A stretch of DNA of 64,000 bases from Aromatoleum toluclasticum ATCC 700605 (GTDB lineage Bacteria; Pseudomonadota; Gammaproteobacteria; Burkholderiales; Rhodocyclaceae): assembly GCF_000378245.1 (NCBI RefSeq), contig NZ_KB899507.1, forward strand, positions 62,001 through 126,000, in the 5' to 3' direction. Below the pieces are notes generated by a model. It did no database searches. It saw only the letters and a list, made by a program, of their open reading frames with translations, and had not been told where the DNA came from. Position numbers and translations under genes: made by a program. This document shows positions 33,415 through 43,499 of this stretch, piece after piece; positions within the stretch are counted from its first letter, which is position 1, and every line of letters begins with the position of its first letter.

Positions 33415-36400
33415 GAGAATGCCCCCGAATTTTCGTTTTGGTTCGGCCTCAGGCGTGGGTCGTTCTCGATCAGGGCCGCAATTCCATTGAGCATCGGGCC
33501 GATCTGGCCGACGATCTCCGCAGCCCGCCTGAAGCCCCCCTCGTCGCGACAGTGTTCGAGTTCGGCATACAGCGCACCAAGCCCCAACATGCCCAGGCTG
33601 GCCGCCGCGGATTTCAGCTGATGGCCGAGAGATTGGAGCGTGGTCCAGTCGTCTTCGGCCAGGGCGCTCTCCAGCCGCGGCAATTCGCGACGCGCCGAGG
33701 CAAGGAAAAGGTCCATCAGCTGGCGAACCTTTTCTGCGTTGTTGCGCAGGTTCCGCAGCGGAACGGCGAAGTCGACCTCGGCTGCAGGCACGCCATCATC
33801 ATCATCCCGTGGGCGGCAGACTTCTTCGACCGGTTCAGCGCGCGGCGCATCGGGCTCCGGCTGGCCGACTAGACAGCGCGCAACGCCGGCTGCGCACGCT
33901 TCTCCGCCGCAAGCCGCCTTGTCATCCGCCGCGCACAGCCAACGCAGCAGGATGTCGTAGAGCAGCTCCGGCTCCACCGGCTTTGCGATGAAGTCGTTCA
34001 TGCCCGCGGCCAGGCAGGCGCTGCGATCCTCGGCGAAGGCGTTGGCAGTCATGGCCAGAATCGGCGTGGACACGTACCCCGGGAACTCGCGAATGGCGCG
34101 AGCAGCCGTCAGGCCGTCCATCTCGGGCATCTGCACGTCCATCAGGATGGCTGCAAAGTCCTCGTGCGCCGCCATCTCCACCGCCTGGCGTCCATTTTCC
34201 GCGACGGCGATGCGCAGGCCGCTTTCCGCCAGCAGGGCTTGTGCGATGTCCTGGTTCACCGGGTCGTCTTCTGCCAGAAGGACGGCTTTGCCGGAATGGC
34301 GCCGCCGCAGTTCCTGTTCGGCGTCGCAGGCAACCCGGTGCGCCATAGGACTGGGGCTTCCGCGCTCCAGCCAGGCGGTGAACCAGAAGGTGCTGCCCCT
34401 GCCCGGCACGCTGTCGACGCCGGCGTCACCCTTCATCAGTTTGGCGAGATGCCGCGTGATCGCGAGGCCGAGGCCGGTGCCCCCGTAACGGCGCGTCGTC
34501 GACACGTCGATCTGTGCGAAGGCCTTGAAGAGCGACGCCTGCTTGTCGGCAGGTATGCCGATGCCGGTATCGGTGACCTCGAAGCGAATCAAGACCTGTG
34601 TGCCCTCCCCACGCAGCAGGCGGACGCGCATGACGATCTTGCCGCGTTCGGTGAATTTCACCGCATTGCTGGCGAAATTGAGCACGGCCTGGCGCAAGCG
34701 GGTCGGATCGCCGCGCAGCCAGGTTGGCATGTTGTCGCAATCGATCTCGATCGCGAGTCCTTTCGCTCCAGCTTGTTCGCCGATGAGGGAGCGTACGGCA
34801 TCGAGGAGGGCCTGGACGGGGAAATCGATGCACTCGAGGATCAGCTTGCCGGATTCGATCTTGGACAGATCGAGAATGTCATCGATGATTTCCCGCAGGT
34901 GGGCACCCGCAGCGCCGAGCCGCTCCACCCGCACGCGCTGTTCATCGCTCAGCGGAGAGTGAAGGAGCAGGTGTGCGTAGCCGAGGATCGCATTCATGGG
35001 GGTGCGGATCTCATGGCTCATGTTGGCGAGGAATACGCTCTTGGCCTTCGTGGCTGCTTCGGCCTGCTCTTTGGCCATGGCGAGCTTTAGTTCATGTTCT
35101 TTGAGGAATGTAACGTCGTTCTTGAGGGCCACAAACCCCTTGACCTTGCCGTCGACCACGTCAGGCAGGTAGTGGCCCAAGAGGTGTCCGATCTTCCCGT
35201 CAGGTTTGACGATTGTCCGCTCGAAGGTCTGTGCCTCGCCGCGAAGGGCGCCAAGGATGCAGGGCTCGTTCTTCTCGAATACTTTGTCGCCCAAGGCCTC
35301 TTGGATGCTCAACCCGAGCATTTCTTCTTCGGAGCGACCAAACCAGTCGAAGTAGGCCTTGTTTGCGAAGCGGCAATGCAATGTGTCGTCCCAGTAGCCC
35401 ACCATGCCGGGAATATTGTCCACCACGCTGCGGACGAAGCGCGTTTGAGCCTCCAGTTCGCTGGTGCGCTGTCTGACCAAATCCTCGAGATTCTGTCGAT
35501 GCGCCTCCAGTTCCTGCTCGTTCCGGCGCAGCGCGGTGATGTCCCGGCCGATGCCCAGCACGCCGATGGGCTTGCCTGAGTCGTCGTAAACCGGCGTCTT
35601 GATCGTTTGCCACAGTTTGCGATGGCCGTCGCTGGCGAAGCGGATTTCTTCCTCATTCATGGTCGGTTTTCCGGCTGCCAAGGCCGCCAGATCCTTGCTC
35701 CGGAAGAACGCCGCCTCGTCCGCCGGGACGAAATCGGCGTCGGTCCGCCCGAGAATATTCTCGGCTTGGGCGCCGTACAGCTGTTCGAATCGACGGTTAC
35801 AGGCGAGGAAGACGCCGTTGGCATCCTTCAGCCAGACGGGGTCGGGGATCGTATCGAACAAGGTGCGCAATTCGGCCTCGCTGTTGCGCAGCGAAAGTTC
35901 TGTCTGCTTTTGCTCCGTCAGGTCACGATTGATGCCCACGAAGCGGACCGGATTGCCGGCTGCATCCCTTTCGATGAGCGCAGCCGCCTGCAAGTAACGT
36001 ACCGTACCGCAGGGCAGCACGATGCGGAACTCGGTGTCGAATGCCGTTCCTCCGTCCCTGGCGATGGCCAAGGCCAGTTCCATTGCGGCGAGATCGTCCG
36101 GATGGCAACGCGAACGCCAGAATTCGTAGTCGATGCCGGTTTCGGCAAGCTCCTGCGGAACCTGGTAGAGGTCGAGCATGCGTCGATCCCAAGTCAGCGC
36201 ATTGCTCGCGAAGTCCCAAACCCAAATGCCGATATCCGCTGCCCTGGTGGCGAGTTCCAGGCGATTGAGCAGCGAGCGCCGCGATTCTTCGACCTCCTTG
36301 GATGCGGTGATGTCGACCACGATGCCGATATAGCCCGTCAAGCGATCGGCTTCATCGAAAATCGGCTTGCCGCGTTCCAGCAGCCAGCGCTGTCGATCGG

Positions 36401-37667
36401 AATCGGAGCGCCGCACACGCCAGGTCGCCTCGAAACCGCCGCGCGACATCATCGCGTCGGACCGGGCCTTTTCAGCGGCGGGTAGATCCCGCGGGTCGAT
36501 GCAGGCGCGCCAAAGCTCGACGCTGCCGGGCCTGTGTTCCTTATCCATGCCGTAAAGCCGCCAGACTTCCTCGGACCACACGCTCTCGTCGGTGTCGACA
36601 TTCCAGAACCAGGTGCCGGCGCCGGCGGACTGCAGGGCCATGTGCAGTTGCTCCTGGCTGGTGATCAGGCGTTCCTCGCTGCGCAGCAGGGCTTGCCGCC
36701 GCTCCTCCAGAATTGCATTGGCCTGTCGAAGCTCCGCGGTTCGGGCGGACACCTGCCGCCTCAGCATGGCGACCCAGATGATCACGGCCGCAGCGCCGCC
36801 CGCCAGCGCCAGGAGGATCGTGACGAGTTGCTCCGTGTCGACGAGGCTGGCCTCCGGCACCGGCTGGCCGAACCATTTTTCGGCGAGCTGTTGCTGTTCC
36901 GATTCACTGATCAGGGCCATGCCCCGTCCCACCAGGGCCAGCGTCGCCAGATTCCCCTTGGGAACGGCGCGCCGGAATTGGCCGGTATACAGCGTGAAAG
37001 AGCGACGAAACTCCTTCTCCAACCCGAGCTTGTTCAGGTAGAAATTGGCCGGGTACTGGTCAAGGCAGAAGAGCTTGACCGCCGCCTGCTGCGCGGCGGC
37101 AAGCAGCGCGGCATAGTCGCGGTAGCGGGCCTGTTGAGTCAAACCCGCCCGAGAAAGGAATTCCGCGCAGGCATCGCCCTCCTGGACTCCGATAAGGAAG
37201 CCCTTGAGGGAGTCAGTATCGGCAATCCCGGAGATTGAACGGTGACTGTAGATATTGACCGGCAGATCGGCGTACGGCGGCGAAAAGTCGTAGAGAGGTT
37301 CACGCGCGGGCGTCCGGAAGATCATGTCGATCACGTCAGCCTCCCCCGCGAGCACCTTCCGTTGCGCTTCACTCCACCGCGTCGCGGTCAGCGCCACGGG
37401 TACGCCCGTCTTGCTTTCCCAGAGTTTCCAGTAATCAACGAGATAGCCGGTGACCGTTCCATCTTCCTTGCGGAACAGGTAGGGTGGGTAATTGTCATCG
37501 GTGATGACGCGCAGCTTCGCTGGAGTGGCCGTATCGGCGCTTGCGGCGAGCGAAACCGCCAGCCCGATCGCCAAGGCCGCGAGCCATCGCACCACCCGCT
37601 GGAAAGCACGCACTTCGACGGCGGGGCGGGTGTCGGCCAAAGGGATGAAGTTTGTACTGATGTTCAT
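33411..37667 (-). CDS. Hybrid sensor histidine kinase, BvgS/EvgS-like, with periplasmic solute-binding domain
   Basis: 1418 residues. Order of domains: signal/first membrane segment (about 25-45), periplasmic family 3 solute-binding domain (about 50-270), membrane helix (281-303), four PAS domains (about 340-455, 465-590, 595-715, 740-860), HisKA with His885 in SHEIRTP, HATPase (about 985-1102), receiver with Asp1177 in [10 protein letters not shown], and a C-terminal HPt domain with His1349 in [13 protein letters not shown]. It can sense both a periplasmic ligand and cytoplasmic PAS signals and run a four-step phosphorelay. Neighbouring single receiver (37698-38108) and receiver-EAL (32167-33414) proteins are likely output targets. 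Confidence 0.92.
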   Translation of the reverse strand: MNISTNFIPLADTRPAVEVRAFQRVVRWLAALAIGLAVSLAASADTATPAKLRVITDDNYPPYLFRKEDGTVTGYLVDYWKLWESKTGVPVALTATRWSEAQRKVLAGEADVIDMIFRTPAREPLYDFSPPYADLPVNIYSHRSISGIADTDSLKGFLIGVQEGDACAEFLSRAGLTQQARYRDYAALLAAAQQAAVKLFCLDQYPANFYLNKLGLEKEFRRSFTLYTGQFRRAVPKGNLATLALVGRGMALISESEQQQLAEKWFGQPVPEASLVDTEQLVTILLALAGGAAAVIIWVAMLRRQVSARTAELRQANAILEERRQALLRSEERLITSQEQLHMALQSAGAGTWFWNVDTDESVWSEEVWRLYGMDKEHRPGSVELWRACIDPRDLPAAEKARSDAMMSRGGFEATWRVRRSDSDRQRWLLERGKPIFDEADRLTGYIGIVVDITASKEVEESRRSLLNRLELATRAADIGIWVWDFASNALTWDRRMLDLYQVPQELAETGIDYEFWRSRCHPDDLAAMELALAIARDGGTAFDTEFRIVLPCGTVRYLQAAALIERDAAGNPVRFVGINRDLTEQKQTELSLRNSEAELRTLFDTIPDPVWLKDANGVFLACNRRFEQLYGAQAENILGRTDADFVPADEAAFFRSKDLAALAAGKPTMNEEEIRFASDGHRKLWQTIKTPVYDDSGKPIGVLGIGRDITALRRNEQELEAHRQNLEDLVRQRTSELEAQTRFVRSVVDNIPGMVGYWDDTLHCRFANKAYFDWFGRSEEEMLGLSIQEALGDKVFEKNEPCILGALRGEAQTFERTIVKPDGKIGHLLGHYLPDVVDGKVKGFVALKNDVTFLKEHELKLAMAKEQAEAATKAKSVFLANMSHEIRTPMNAILGYAHLLLHSPLSDEQRVRVERLGAAGAHLREIIDDILDLSKIESGKLILECIDFPVQALLDAVRSLIGEQAGAKGLAIEIDCDNMPTWLRGDPTRLRQAVLNFASNAVKFTERGKIVMRVRLLRGEGTQVLIRFEVTDTGIGIPADKQASLFKAFAQIDVSTTRRYGGTGLGLAITRHLAKLMKGDAGVDSVPGRGSTFWFTAWLERGSPSPMAHRVACDAEQELRRRHSGKAVLLAEDDPVNQDIAQALLAESGLRIAVAENGRQAVEMAAHEDFAAILMDVQMPEMDGLTAARAIREFPGYVSTPILAMTANAFAEDRSACLAAGMNDFIAKPVEPELLYDILLRWLCAADDKAACGGEACAAGVARCLVGQPEPDAPRAEPVEEVCRPRDDDDGVPAAEVDFAVPLRNLRNNAEKVRQLMDLFLASARRELPRLESALAEDDWTTLQSLGHQLKSAAASLGMLGLGALYAELEHCRDEGGFRRAAEIVGQIGPMLNGIAALIENDPRLRPNQNENSGAFS

Positions 37668-37697
37668 CGGTTTTCGTCAGGATCAATCGGGCTGCGC

Positions 37698-38108
37698 TCA
37701 GGAGCCGTCCTGAGGCAGCGGTGCAGGCCCGCCTCTTGCGAGGATTTCCAGGACGGCCGGCAATAATGCGCGCGTGATATCCATCTTGTTGATATAGGCA
37801 TCCGCACCGGCTTTGGCGGCGCGCCGCGGATACTCGGGCCCGGCGTAGCTCGACACAACAACGATCGCGGTGGCGGGCAGCATCCTCTTGATTTCGGCGG
37901 TGAGGGTAATGCCGTCGATGTCCGGCAAGCCGATATCCATCAGCACGATCTGGGGAGCCACTTCGCGGCACCGCGCCAGCGCTTCCGAACCCGAGGCCGC
38001 CTCACGAATCACGCGGTCCGGGAACTCCGCCTGGAGATATTCCCGCAGCTTTTGCCGCATGGTCTCCTGGTCCTCTACGATCAACATGCCCATGCTCTCG
38101 GTTGCCAT
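37698..38108 (-). CDS. Single-domain response regulator
   Basis: 136 residues consisting almost entirely of a receiver domain with phospho-acceptor Asp58 in LMDIGLPDIDG and VVVSSYAG at the switch threonine/serine position. No DNA-binding or enzymatic output domain follows. It is 30 bases upstream of the hybrid kinase gene on the same strand and may serve as a phosphate sink or shuttle in that relay. Start choice is uncertain; an ATG five codons later (38093) is equally possible. Confidence 0.82.
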   Translation of the reverse strand: MATESMGMLIVEDQETMRQKLREYLQAEFPDRVIREAASGSEALARCREVAPQIVLMDIGLPDIDGITLTAEIKRMLPATAIVVVSSYAGPEYPRRAAKAGADAYINKMDITRALLPAVLEILARGGPAPLPQDGS

Positions 38109-38346
38109 CGCGGTCGCACCGCGCCCGAAACCCAGCGGGTTCGGGTCATGATTGGAAGTGTCATGAGGTGAATCGTAGGCGGACGCCGGTGCGCCGTCTG
38201 TCAGGAGGTTTTGACAGTCGTGTCGTGGCGGCGCGCTTCACGTGCAGATGTGTCTGCGTGACCGTCCGGGACGATTAAACGCGCGTGCAGTGCTGCGCGT
38301 TTCAATCGCGCTGTGGTACCCACTGCCGGGCGGGGGGCGACCCGCG

Positions 38347-38982
38347 TCAGGCGGGCGGCGTCAGGCCGTGTTCAATCGCAAAGCGCACCAGCGCAGGAAG
38401 GTCTGCGATGCCGAGCTTCTTCATGAGCCGGCTCCGGTACGTTTCGACCGTCTTCGGCGAGAGATATATAAGGTGGCCGATCTCGGCACTCGATCGGCCT
38501 TCGACCACGAGTTGAAGCACTTCCCGTTCGCGTGCGCTCAAGCTGGCAAGGGGGCTGGTGCCCTGCGCCTTGTCGCCCAGCGAGAGCGCGAGGGCTTCGA
38601 TTTCGCGGCACAGATAGCGTCGCCCCGCGTAAGTGGTTCGCACTGCCGCCACGATTTCGTCGCTGGCCGACTCCTTGAGGAGGTACCCATCGGCGCCGGC
38701 CTCGAAGGCGCGGAAGACATGTTCGCTGCTGCAATGCATCGACAGAATGACGACGCGAACCCCGCTCTGCTTTTGCCGCAGCAGGCGTGTGGCTTCGATC
38801 CCGTTCAACTCTGGCATCGCGATGTCGAGGATGGCGACAGCGGGGCTGCACTCCGAAATCAGGCGCACGGCCTCCCGTCCGTTGGCTGCCGAGCCGACCA
38901 CGTCGAAATACGGTTCGAGCAGCGCCCGCAGGCCGTCTCGAATCACGGCGTGATCATCGGCGATGAATACGCGAATCTTCAT
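38347..38982 (-). CDS. NarL/FixJ-type response regulator
   Basis: 211 residues: receiver domain with Asp53 in ILDIAMPELNG and a C-terminal LuxR-type helix-turn-helix (LSAREREVLQLVVEGRSSAE start, SPKTVETYRSRLMKKL recognition region). It should act as a DNA-binding transcriptional regulator. The start overlaps the cognate kinase stop as ATGA, so the two form a classical two-component pair. Targets are unknown. Confidence 0.93.
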   Translation of the reverse strand: MKIRVFIADDHAVIRDGLRALLEPYFDVVGSAANGREAVRLISECSPAVAILDIAMPELNGIEATRLLRQKQSGVRVVILSMHCSSEHVFRAFEAGADGYLLKESASDEIVAAVRTTYAGRRYLCREIEALALSLGDKAQGTSPLASLSAREREVLQLVVEGRSSAEIGHLIYLSPKTVETYRSRLMKKLGIADLPALVRFAIEHGLTPPA

Positions 38983-41456
38983 TCCGGATTTCGCCTCGTG
39001 CTGGCCACGACCTGGGTGCCGCGCCCCGGAGCCGAGTCGATCCTGAGGTCGGCATCAATCGCCTGGGCGCGTTCCCGCATCGTTTTCAGGCCCCACCCGC
39101 CGCCCTGCGGTTTCCCGGAGTCCGCATCGAACCCGCGGCCGTCGTCCGCGATAGTCAGCGTTATCGTGTCCGTTCCCGCGACGATGTCGATGAGGATGCG
39201 ATCGGCGCCGGAGTACTTCGCCGCATTGGTCAGCGCTTCCTGAGCAATCCGGAAAAGCGTGGTTTCCACAACACTCGACGGACGCGGTTCGATGTCCGGT
39301 CCATTCACTTCGACGGGAATGCCCATCCGTTCAGAGAGAAGCTGTGCGTAGTTACGCAGGGCAGCGGGCAGGCCGAAATCGTCGAGGGCAGAGGGGCGCA
39401 GGTCGTTCATCACGTTGCGGATCTGCGTCATCGTATCGCGGAGCAATTGGCGGGCGTCCTGGAGGCGTTTTCCGGCCTTTTCCCGCTCCGACTCCGGAAG
39501 CGCGCTCCGGATAAGTTCGAGCTCGATTTGAAGCGCCGCCATGTTGGCCCCGACCTGATCGTGCAGTTCGCGGTGCAAAGCCTGCCTCTCTCTCTCTTCG
39601 ACCTGCGTCAGTTCAAGCGAAAGGCGGCGCATCGCATTCGCGTACCCCCGTATCGCAGTCTCCGCGCGCTTGCGGTCGGAGATGTCGTGGATGATAGAGA
39701 TATAGCGCCCGGGCGGCTCGCCCGGGCCCCACAGTGCTACAACGTAGAGGCTGGCCCAGACTGTGGCGCCGTCCTTGCGCAGATAGCGCTTTTCAATCAT
39801 GAATCCGAGGCTCTTTCCGGTGGCGAGTTGCTCCAGGTGATCCAGCGTGAGCGCGAGGTCGTCGGGATGTGTGATCTGCCGGATATCCAGATTGAGCAGC
39901 TCCGCTTCGCGGTAGCCCAATAAATCACAGAAAGTCTGGTTGACGCGTAGCAACTGACCGGTCGCCACATCTGTTTCCTTGACGCCGAAGATCCGCTGTT
40001 CAAAGAATACTTGATAGCGCCGCGCGCTCCCTCGCACCGCGGCCTCGGCACGCCTTTGCTCGGTGATGTCTTCCAGCATCCCGATGATGAATTTCGGTCG
40101 GGAATCGGCTGTCTGCACGAGGGTGAGTGTCAGCCACCCGATGCGTTCGCGGCCATCTTTTCGAAGGTAGGGCGTCTCCGTCGTAAACCCCGAATGCTCT
40201 CCGGCCATGAGTTGGTGCCAAGGATCGTCGTGCCGCTCGTCAGCCCGGGGGGCACTGACATCCTTGATCCCGAGAAGCGACAGTTGCTCGAGCGGGTAAC
40301 CAAGCATGTCGGCAAGTGCCTGATTCGCCTGAAGGATCCGGCCGTCGGAGGGATCAAAGACGGCCATTCCGATCCCTGCCCGTTCGAAAATGGTCTGAAA
40401 CCGCAGTTCGGCCTGTTCACGCGCATCGAGGGCCTCATTGAATGCCTGCGCGAACTCGTCGAATTCGCGCGGCCCCGTTGCTGGCAGCCGAGTGTGCCGG
40501 TTGCCGTGAGCAATCTCATGGAGCCCGCTGGCGATCACGCGCAGGGGTTGGACGATGCGCCGCAACAGGACTACCGTCCCCAGGCCAAGAACAAGCACAA
40601 CCAGCCCTGCGATTGCGCTTTGCAGTCGGATCTCTGCGTCGGTCTCCGAGAACAGGGTCTCGGCGGGGATTCCCGCGAATGCGCGCCAGCCCTGGTCATT
40701 AATCTGTACGACCCCATATCCCCGCTGGTTCCCGTCCGGCCCCGTCGTGACGATGGTATCGCCTTGCGCGGAAAGGCGCGCCTGCCACAAGGGATGGTTT
40801 CCGATCTGCTTTCCGATCCAGGACTCACCATATCTGGAATGGGCGACCACCCTGCCATGCTCGTCGGTAATGAATACGACGGCGTTCGGCGGAGCCGTTG
40901 ATGGGACGACAAACCGGGGAAAAACCGACAGATCGATCGAAATCGTCAGAACGGCTGCGACGCCCCCATTCATGTCGCGTACCGGCACCGCTGCGCCAAT
41001 AATCCAGCGTTTGCTAAGTTCGTCGATTATCGGTTCGCTGAATGAACTTTCGCCCTTGAGTGCACGATCGAATGCCGAATGCCGCTGCGGTTGCGGCGCA
41101 CCTTGAGGGATGGTGCGTGCCGAACAAACAAAAAGCCCTTGCCTATCGATCACTGACAGATTGACGACCTTCGGAAGCAGTATCAGAAGATCGCCGAGTA
41201 TCGGATCGCATCCGTCCGGGTCGATCGCAAGCACTTGCGGACGACCCGCGATCGTCGTGGCGAGATCAAGGGTCTCCTGGAGAAAAATGTGCACGCGCGA
41301 GGCTGAATCGCGCGCGATATCCAGAGCAAGTCTCCGCGCAGCATCGTGTCGAGACTCTGCGATCTGGAAGAAACTATAGATTGTGGACGTGAGCAGGGGG
41401 ATGGCGATCGTCGCGATCAGCAAAAAGACGAAGCGGTGGAACGGCCAATTCTTCAC
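38979..41456 (-). CDS. Membrane sensor histidine kinase (HisKA_3 / NarX-DegS class) with PAS domains
   Basis: 825 residues from a GTG start. Layout: membrane helix 8-30, periplasmic dCache-like sensor domain (about 35-275), membrane helix 278-299, HAMP (about 300-350), two PAS/PAC domains (about 350-470 and 478-595), HisKA_3 dimerisation domain with His632 in RELHDQVGANM, and a HATPase domain with DDGRGFD and GGGWGLKTMRERA. It senses an extracytoplasmic small molecule of unknown identity. It is followed by its NarL-type regulator with a 4-base overlap. Confidence 0.92.
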   Translation of the reverse strand: MKNWPFHRFVFLLIATIAIPLLTSTIYSFFQIAESRHDAARRLALDIARDSASRVHIFLQETLDLATTIAGRPQVLAIDPDGCDPILGDLLILLPKVVNLSVIDRQGLFVCSARTIPQGAPQPQRHSAFDRALKGESSFSEPIIDELSKRWIIGAAVPVRDMNGGVAAVLTISIDLSVFPRFVVPSTAPPNAVVFITDEHGRVVAHSRYGESWIGKQIGNHPLWQARLSAQGDTIVTTGPDGNQRGYGVVQINDQGWRAFAGIPAETLFSETDAEIRLQSAIAGLVVLVLGLGTVVLLRRIVQPLRVIASGLHEIAHGNRHTRLPATGPREFDEFAQAFNEALDAREQAELRFQTIFERAGIGMAVFDPSDGRILQANQALADMLGYPLEQLSLLGIKDVSAPRADERHDDPWHQLMAGEHSGFTTETPYLRKDGRERIGWLTLTLVQTADSRPKFIIGMLEDITEQRRAEAAVRGSARRYQVFFEQRIFGVKETDVATGQLLRVNQTFCDLLGYREAELLNLDIRQITHPDDLALTLDHLEQLATGKSLGFMIEKRYLRKDGATVWASLYVVALWGPGEPPGRYISIIHDISDRKRAETAIRGYANAMRRLSLELTQVEERERQALHRELHDQVGANMAALQIELELIRSALPESEREKAGKRLQDARQLLRDTMTQIRNVMNDLRPSALDDFGLPAALRNYAQLLSERMGIPVEVNGPDIEPRPSSVVETTLFRIAQEALTNAAKYSGADRILIDIVAGTDTITLTIADDGRGFDADSGKPQGGGWGLKTMRERAQAIDADLRIDSAPGRGTQVVASTRRNPE

Positions 41457-41704
41457 CCTTGCCTCTTGATTTGCCTGCAGTGTGGGCCTGATCGGATCTG
41501 TCGGATCGCACCCCGGGTCTCCACGTTAGCATATTCAAACCAGCCCCCTGTCGTGTCGATAAGACAGTGCACTACGTGAAAAAATTCATATTCGATGCGC
41601 GCATTACCGAGCTGATCGCGGTTAGGCGAGGGCTATGTCATGAATCACAATCCGTTTGGTGCAAGTCGATTGCCCGCCCGAGATCCGGATGAGCGGTCTC
41701 GGAC

Positions 41705-43228
41705 TCAAGGCGCCCCGATGCCGTAGCGCTTGAGGCGCGCCGCGATCGCCGTGTGCGAGGTCCCGAGGCGTTTCGCGAGCCGGCGGGTCGAGGGGTACTC
41801 CCGGTACAGGCGTTCGAGCAGAGTGCGCTCGAAATCGGCAATGGCGGATTCGAGCGTGTCGACGCCGTCGGTCGCGGGCGCGTCCGCAGCACGCACGGAC
41901 TGCGCGAGCTCGAGGTCGTCGGCGGTGATGATGCTGCGTTCCGCCATGGTCACAGCGCGGAAAATGACGTTCTGCAATTGCCGGATGTTGCCCGCCCACG
42001 CGTTGGCGAGGAGCGCCGCGCAGGCGTCCTGGGCAAGCCGCATCGAAGGGCGCCCGGCCTGGGCGCAGGCGCGGGCGAGGAAGAGTTGCGCGAGGGGCAG
42101 GATGTCGCCCGGGCGTTCGCGTAGCGCCGGCATGTGCAGGTTCAGGACGTTGAGCCGGAAAAGCAGGTCCTGGCGGAAGTGGCCCGCGGCGACCATGTCT
42201 TCGAGTGGCCGGTGGGTGGCGCTGATGACGCGCACATTGACCTTCAGCTCGCGGTCGCCGCCCACACGACGAAAACTGCCGTCGTTGAGGAAGCGCAGCA
42301 GCTTGGCCTGCAGATAGGGAGACATCTCGCCCACCTCGTCAAGAAACACCGTGCCGCCGTCGGCCAGTTCGAGCAGACCGGGCTTGCCGCCGCGCAGGGC
42401 CCCCGTGAAGGCGCCCGGGGCGTAACCAAACAGTTCGCTCTCGGCGAGGCTCTCCGGCAGGGCGGCGCAATTGAGCGCGAAGAAGGGCTGGGAGCTGCGA
42501 TTGCTGCCGGCGTGGCAGGCATGTGCGAGCAGCTCCTTGCCGGTGCCGGTCTCGCCGGTGATCAGCAGGGGCGCGTCGACCAGCGCCATGCGGGCGGCAC
42601 GTTGCTTGAGCTGCTCGATCTGGGCCGAGGGGCCGACGATGGTGTCGAAGCCGCCTGCCCCGTAGTTCTGCAGGGCGCTCAGCCGTTCGCCCATGCGGCT
42701 CGGCGCGTGCAGCGTCAGCACCGCGCCGGCGGCCCGGCCGCTGCTCTCGTGCAGCGGGAGGGTTTCGAGCATGAAGGACTCGCCGTTGAGTTCGATCTCG
42801 CGCACCGGCAGATGGTAGCCCTCGACGACGAGGCGTTTCGCGAAGTCCGCGTCGCCGAGCAGTTCGGCCATCGACGTCCCGAGCAGGGCCAATTCGCTGA
42901 GGCCGCTGGCGGCGACCGCCGCGCCGTTGGCGATGACCACCGCCCCGACCGCGTCGATGGCGAAGACGGGATCGGCCTGGGACGCGAGCAAGGCTTCCAG
43001 ATAGAGGCGCCGCCGGGCGCCGGGGAGCATGTCGACGACCTCGACCGACCTCACCCCCTGCACGCGGCGCAGGCGCAAGAACGTCGCCTCGTCGAGCGTC
43101 GGTGCCTCGATGTAGATATGCGGCGGTTCGACTTCCACGGCCGTGACGTTGACGTCGCGACTCGACAGTACCGCGAGGAGTTCCTGTGCGATGCCGACCC
43201 GGTCATCGAAGAAGACGACGATGCGCAT
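41705..43228 (-). CDS. TyrR/PhhR-like sigma-54-dependent transcriptional regulator
   Basis: 507 residues from the ATG at 43228, chosen because TyrR-type proteins begin with MRxxVFxxDR as here; a GTG four codons earlier is possible and neither has a strong ribosome site. Domains: N-terminal ACT-like domain (1-70), PAS (about 75-190), AAA+ sigma-54 activation domain (about 195-430) with GETGTGKE Walker A and the GAFTGA loop needed for sigma-54 contact, and a C-terminal helix-turn-helix (STRRLAKRLGTSHTAIAARL). GAFTGA is missing in E. coli TyrR but present in Pseudomonas PhhR, so this one should be a true sigma-54 activator. Divergent from the amino-acid symporter, its likely target. Confidence 0.9.
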   Translation of the reverse strand: MRIVVFFDDRVGIAQELLAVLSSRDVNVTAVEVEPPHIYIEAPTLDEATFLRLRRVQGVRSVEVVDMLPGARRRLYLEALLASQADPVFAIDAVGAVVIANGAAVAASGLSELALLGTSMAELLGDADFAKRLVVEGYHLPVREIELNGESFMLETLPLHESSGRAAGAVLTLHAPSRMGERLSALQNYGAGGFDTIVGPSAQIEQLKQRAARMALVDAPLLITGETGTGKELLAHACHAGSNRSSQPFFALNCAALPESLAESELFGYAPGAFTGALRGGKPGLLELADGGTVFLDEVGEMSPYLQAKLLRFLNDGSFRRVGGDRELKVNVRVISATHRPLEDMVAAGHFRQDLLFRLNVLNLHMPALRERPGDILPLAQLFLARACAQAGRPSMRLAQDACAALLANAWAGNIRQLQNVIFRAVTMAERSIITADDLELAQSVRAADAPATDGVDTLESAIADFERTLLERLYREYPSTRRLAKRLGTSHTAIAARLKRYGIGAP

Positions 43229-43414
43229 GCGAAGTGTCACGAATATGAAACAGCGTTACGAAAACGATACACCCGCAGTTACGCCTTGTAAATCAAGCTT
43301 CAAGGCGATTTCTTGAAGGGCGCGAGTCGCGCTATGGAACGGAATCGTTACACTACCACATCCAGCCGAGCGAGCAATCCGGATAACCAATTGTTCCATA
43401 AACACTTTTTTTTC

Positions 43415-43430
43415 TGGCATCGCCCTTGCT
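43415..43430 (+). promoter_or_regulatory. Sigma-54 (-24/-12) promoter of the symporter gene
   Basis: TGGCAT-N5-TTGCT matches the sigma-54 consensus TGGCAC-N5-TTGCW with one mismatch and correct spacing. It ends 69 bases before the symporter ATG, leaving a leader of about 60 bases. The divergently encoded TyrR-like protein carries the GAFTGA sigma-54 contact loop. A possible TyrR half-site TGTAAA lies upstream near 43290. Confidence 0.8.
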
Positions 43431-43499
43431 AACTGGCGGGGGGCGGCCCGGTTCGCAGCGGCGACCGACCGGCGATCCACTCGCGAGGAGACCAAAACA

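Noticed and set aside
43286-43310. TyrR box upstream of the symporter
   Set aside because: Only one half-site (TGTAAA) is present; the second half does not match TTTACA.
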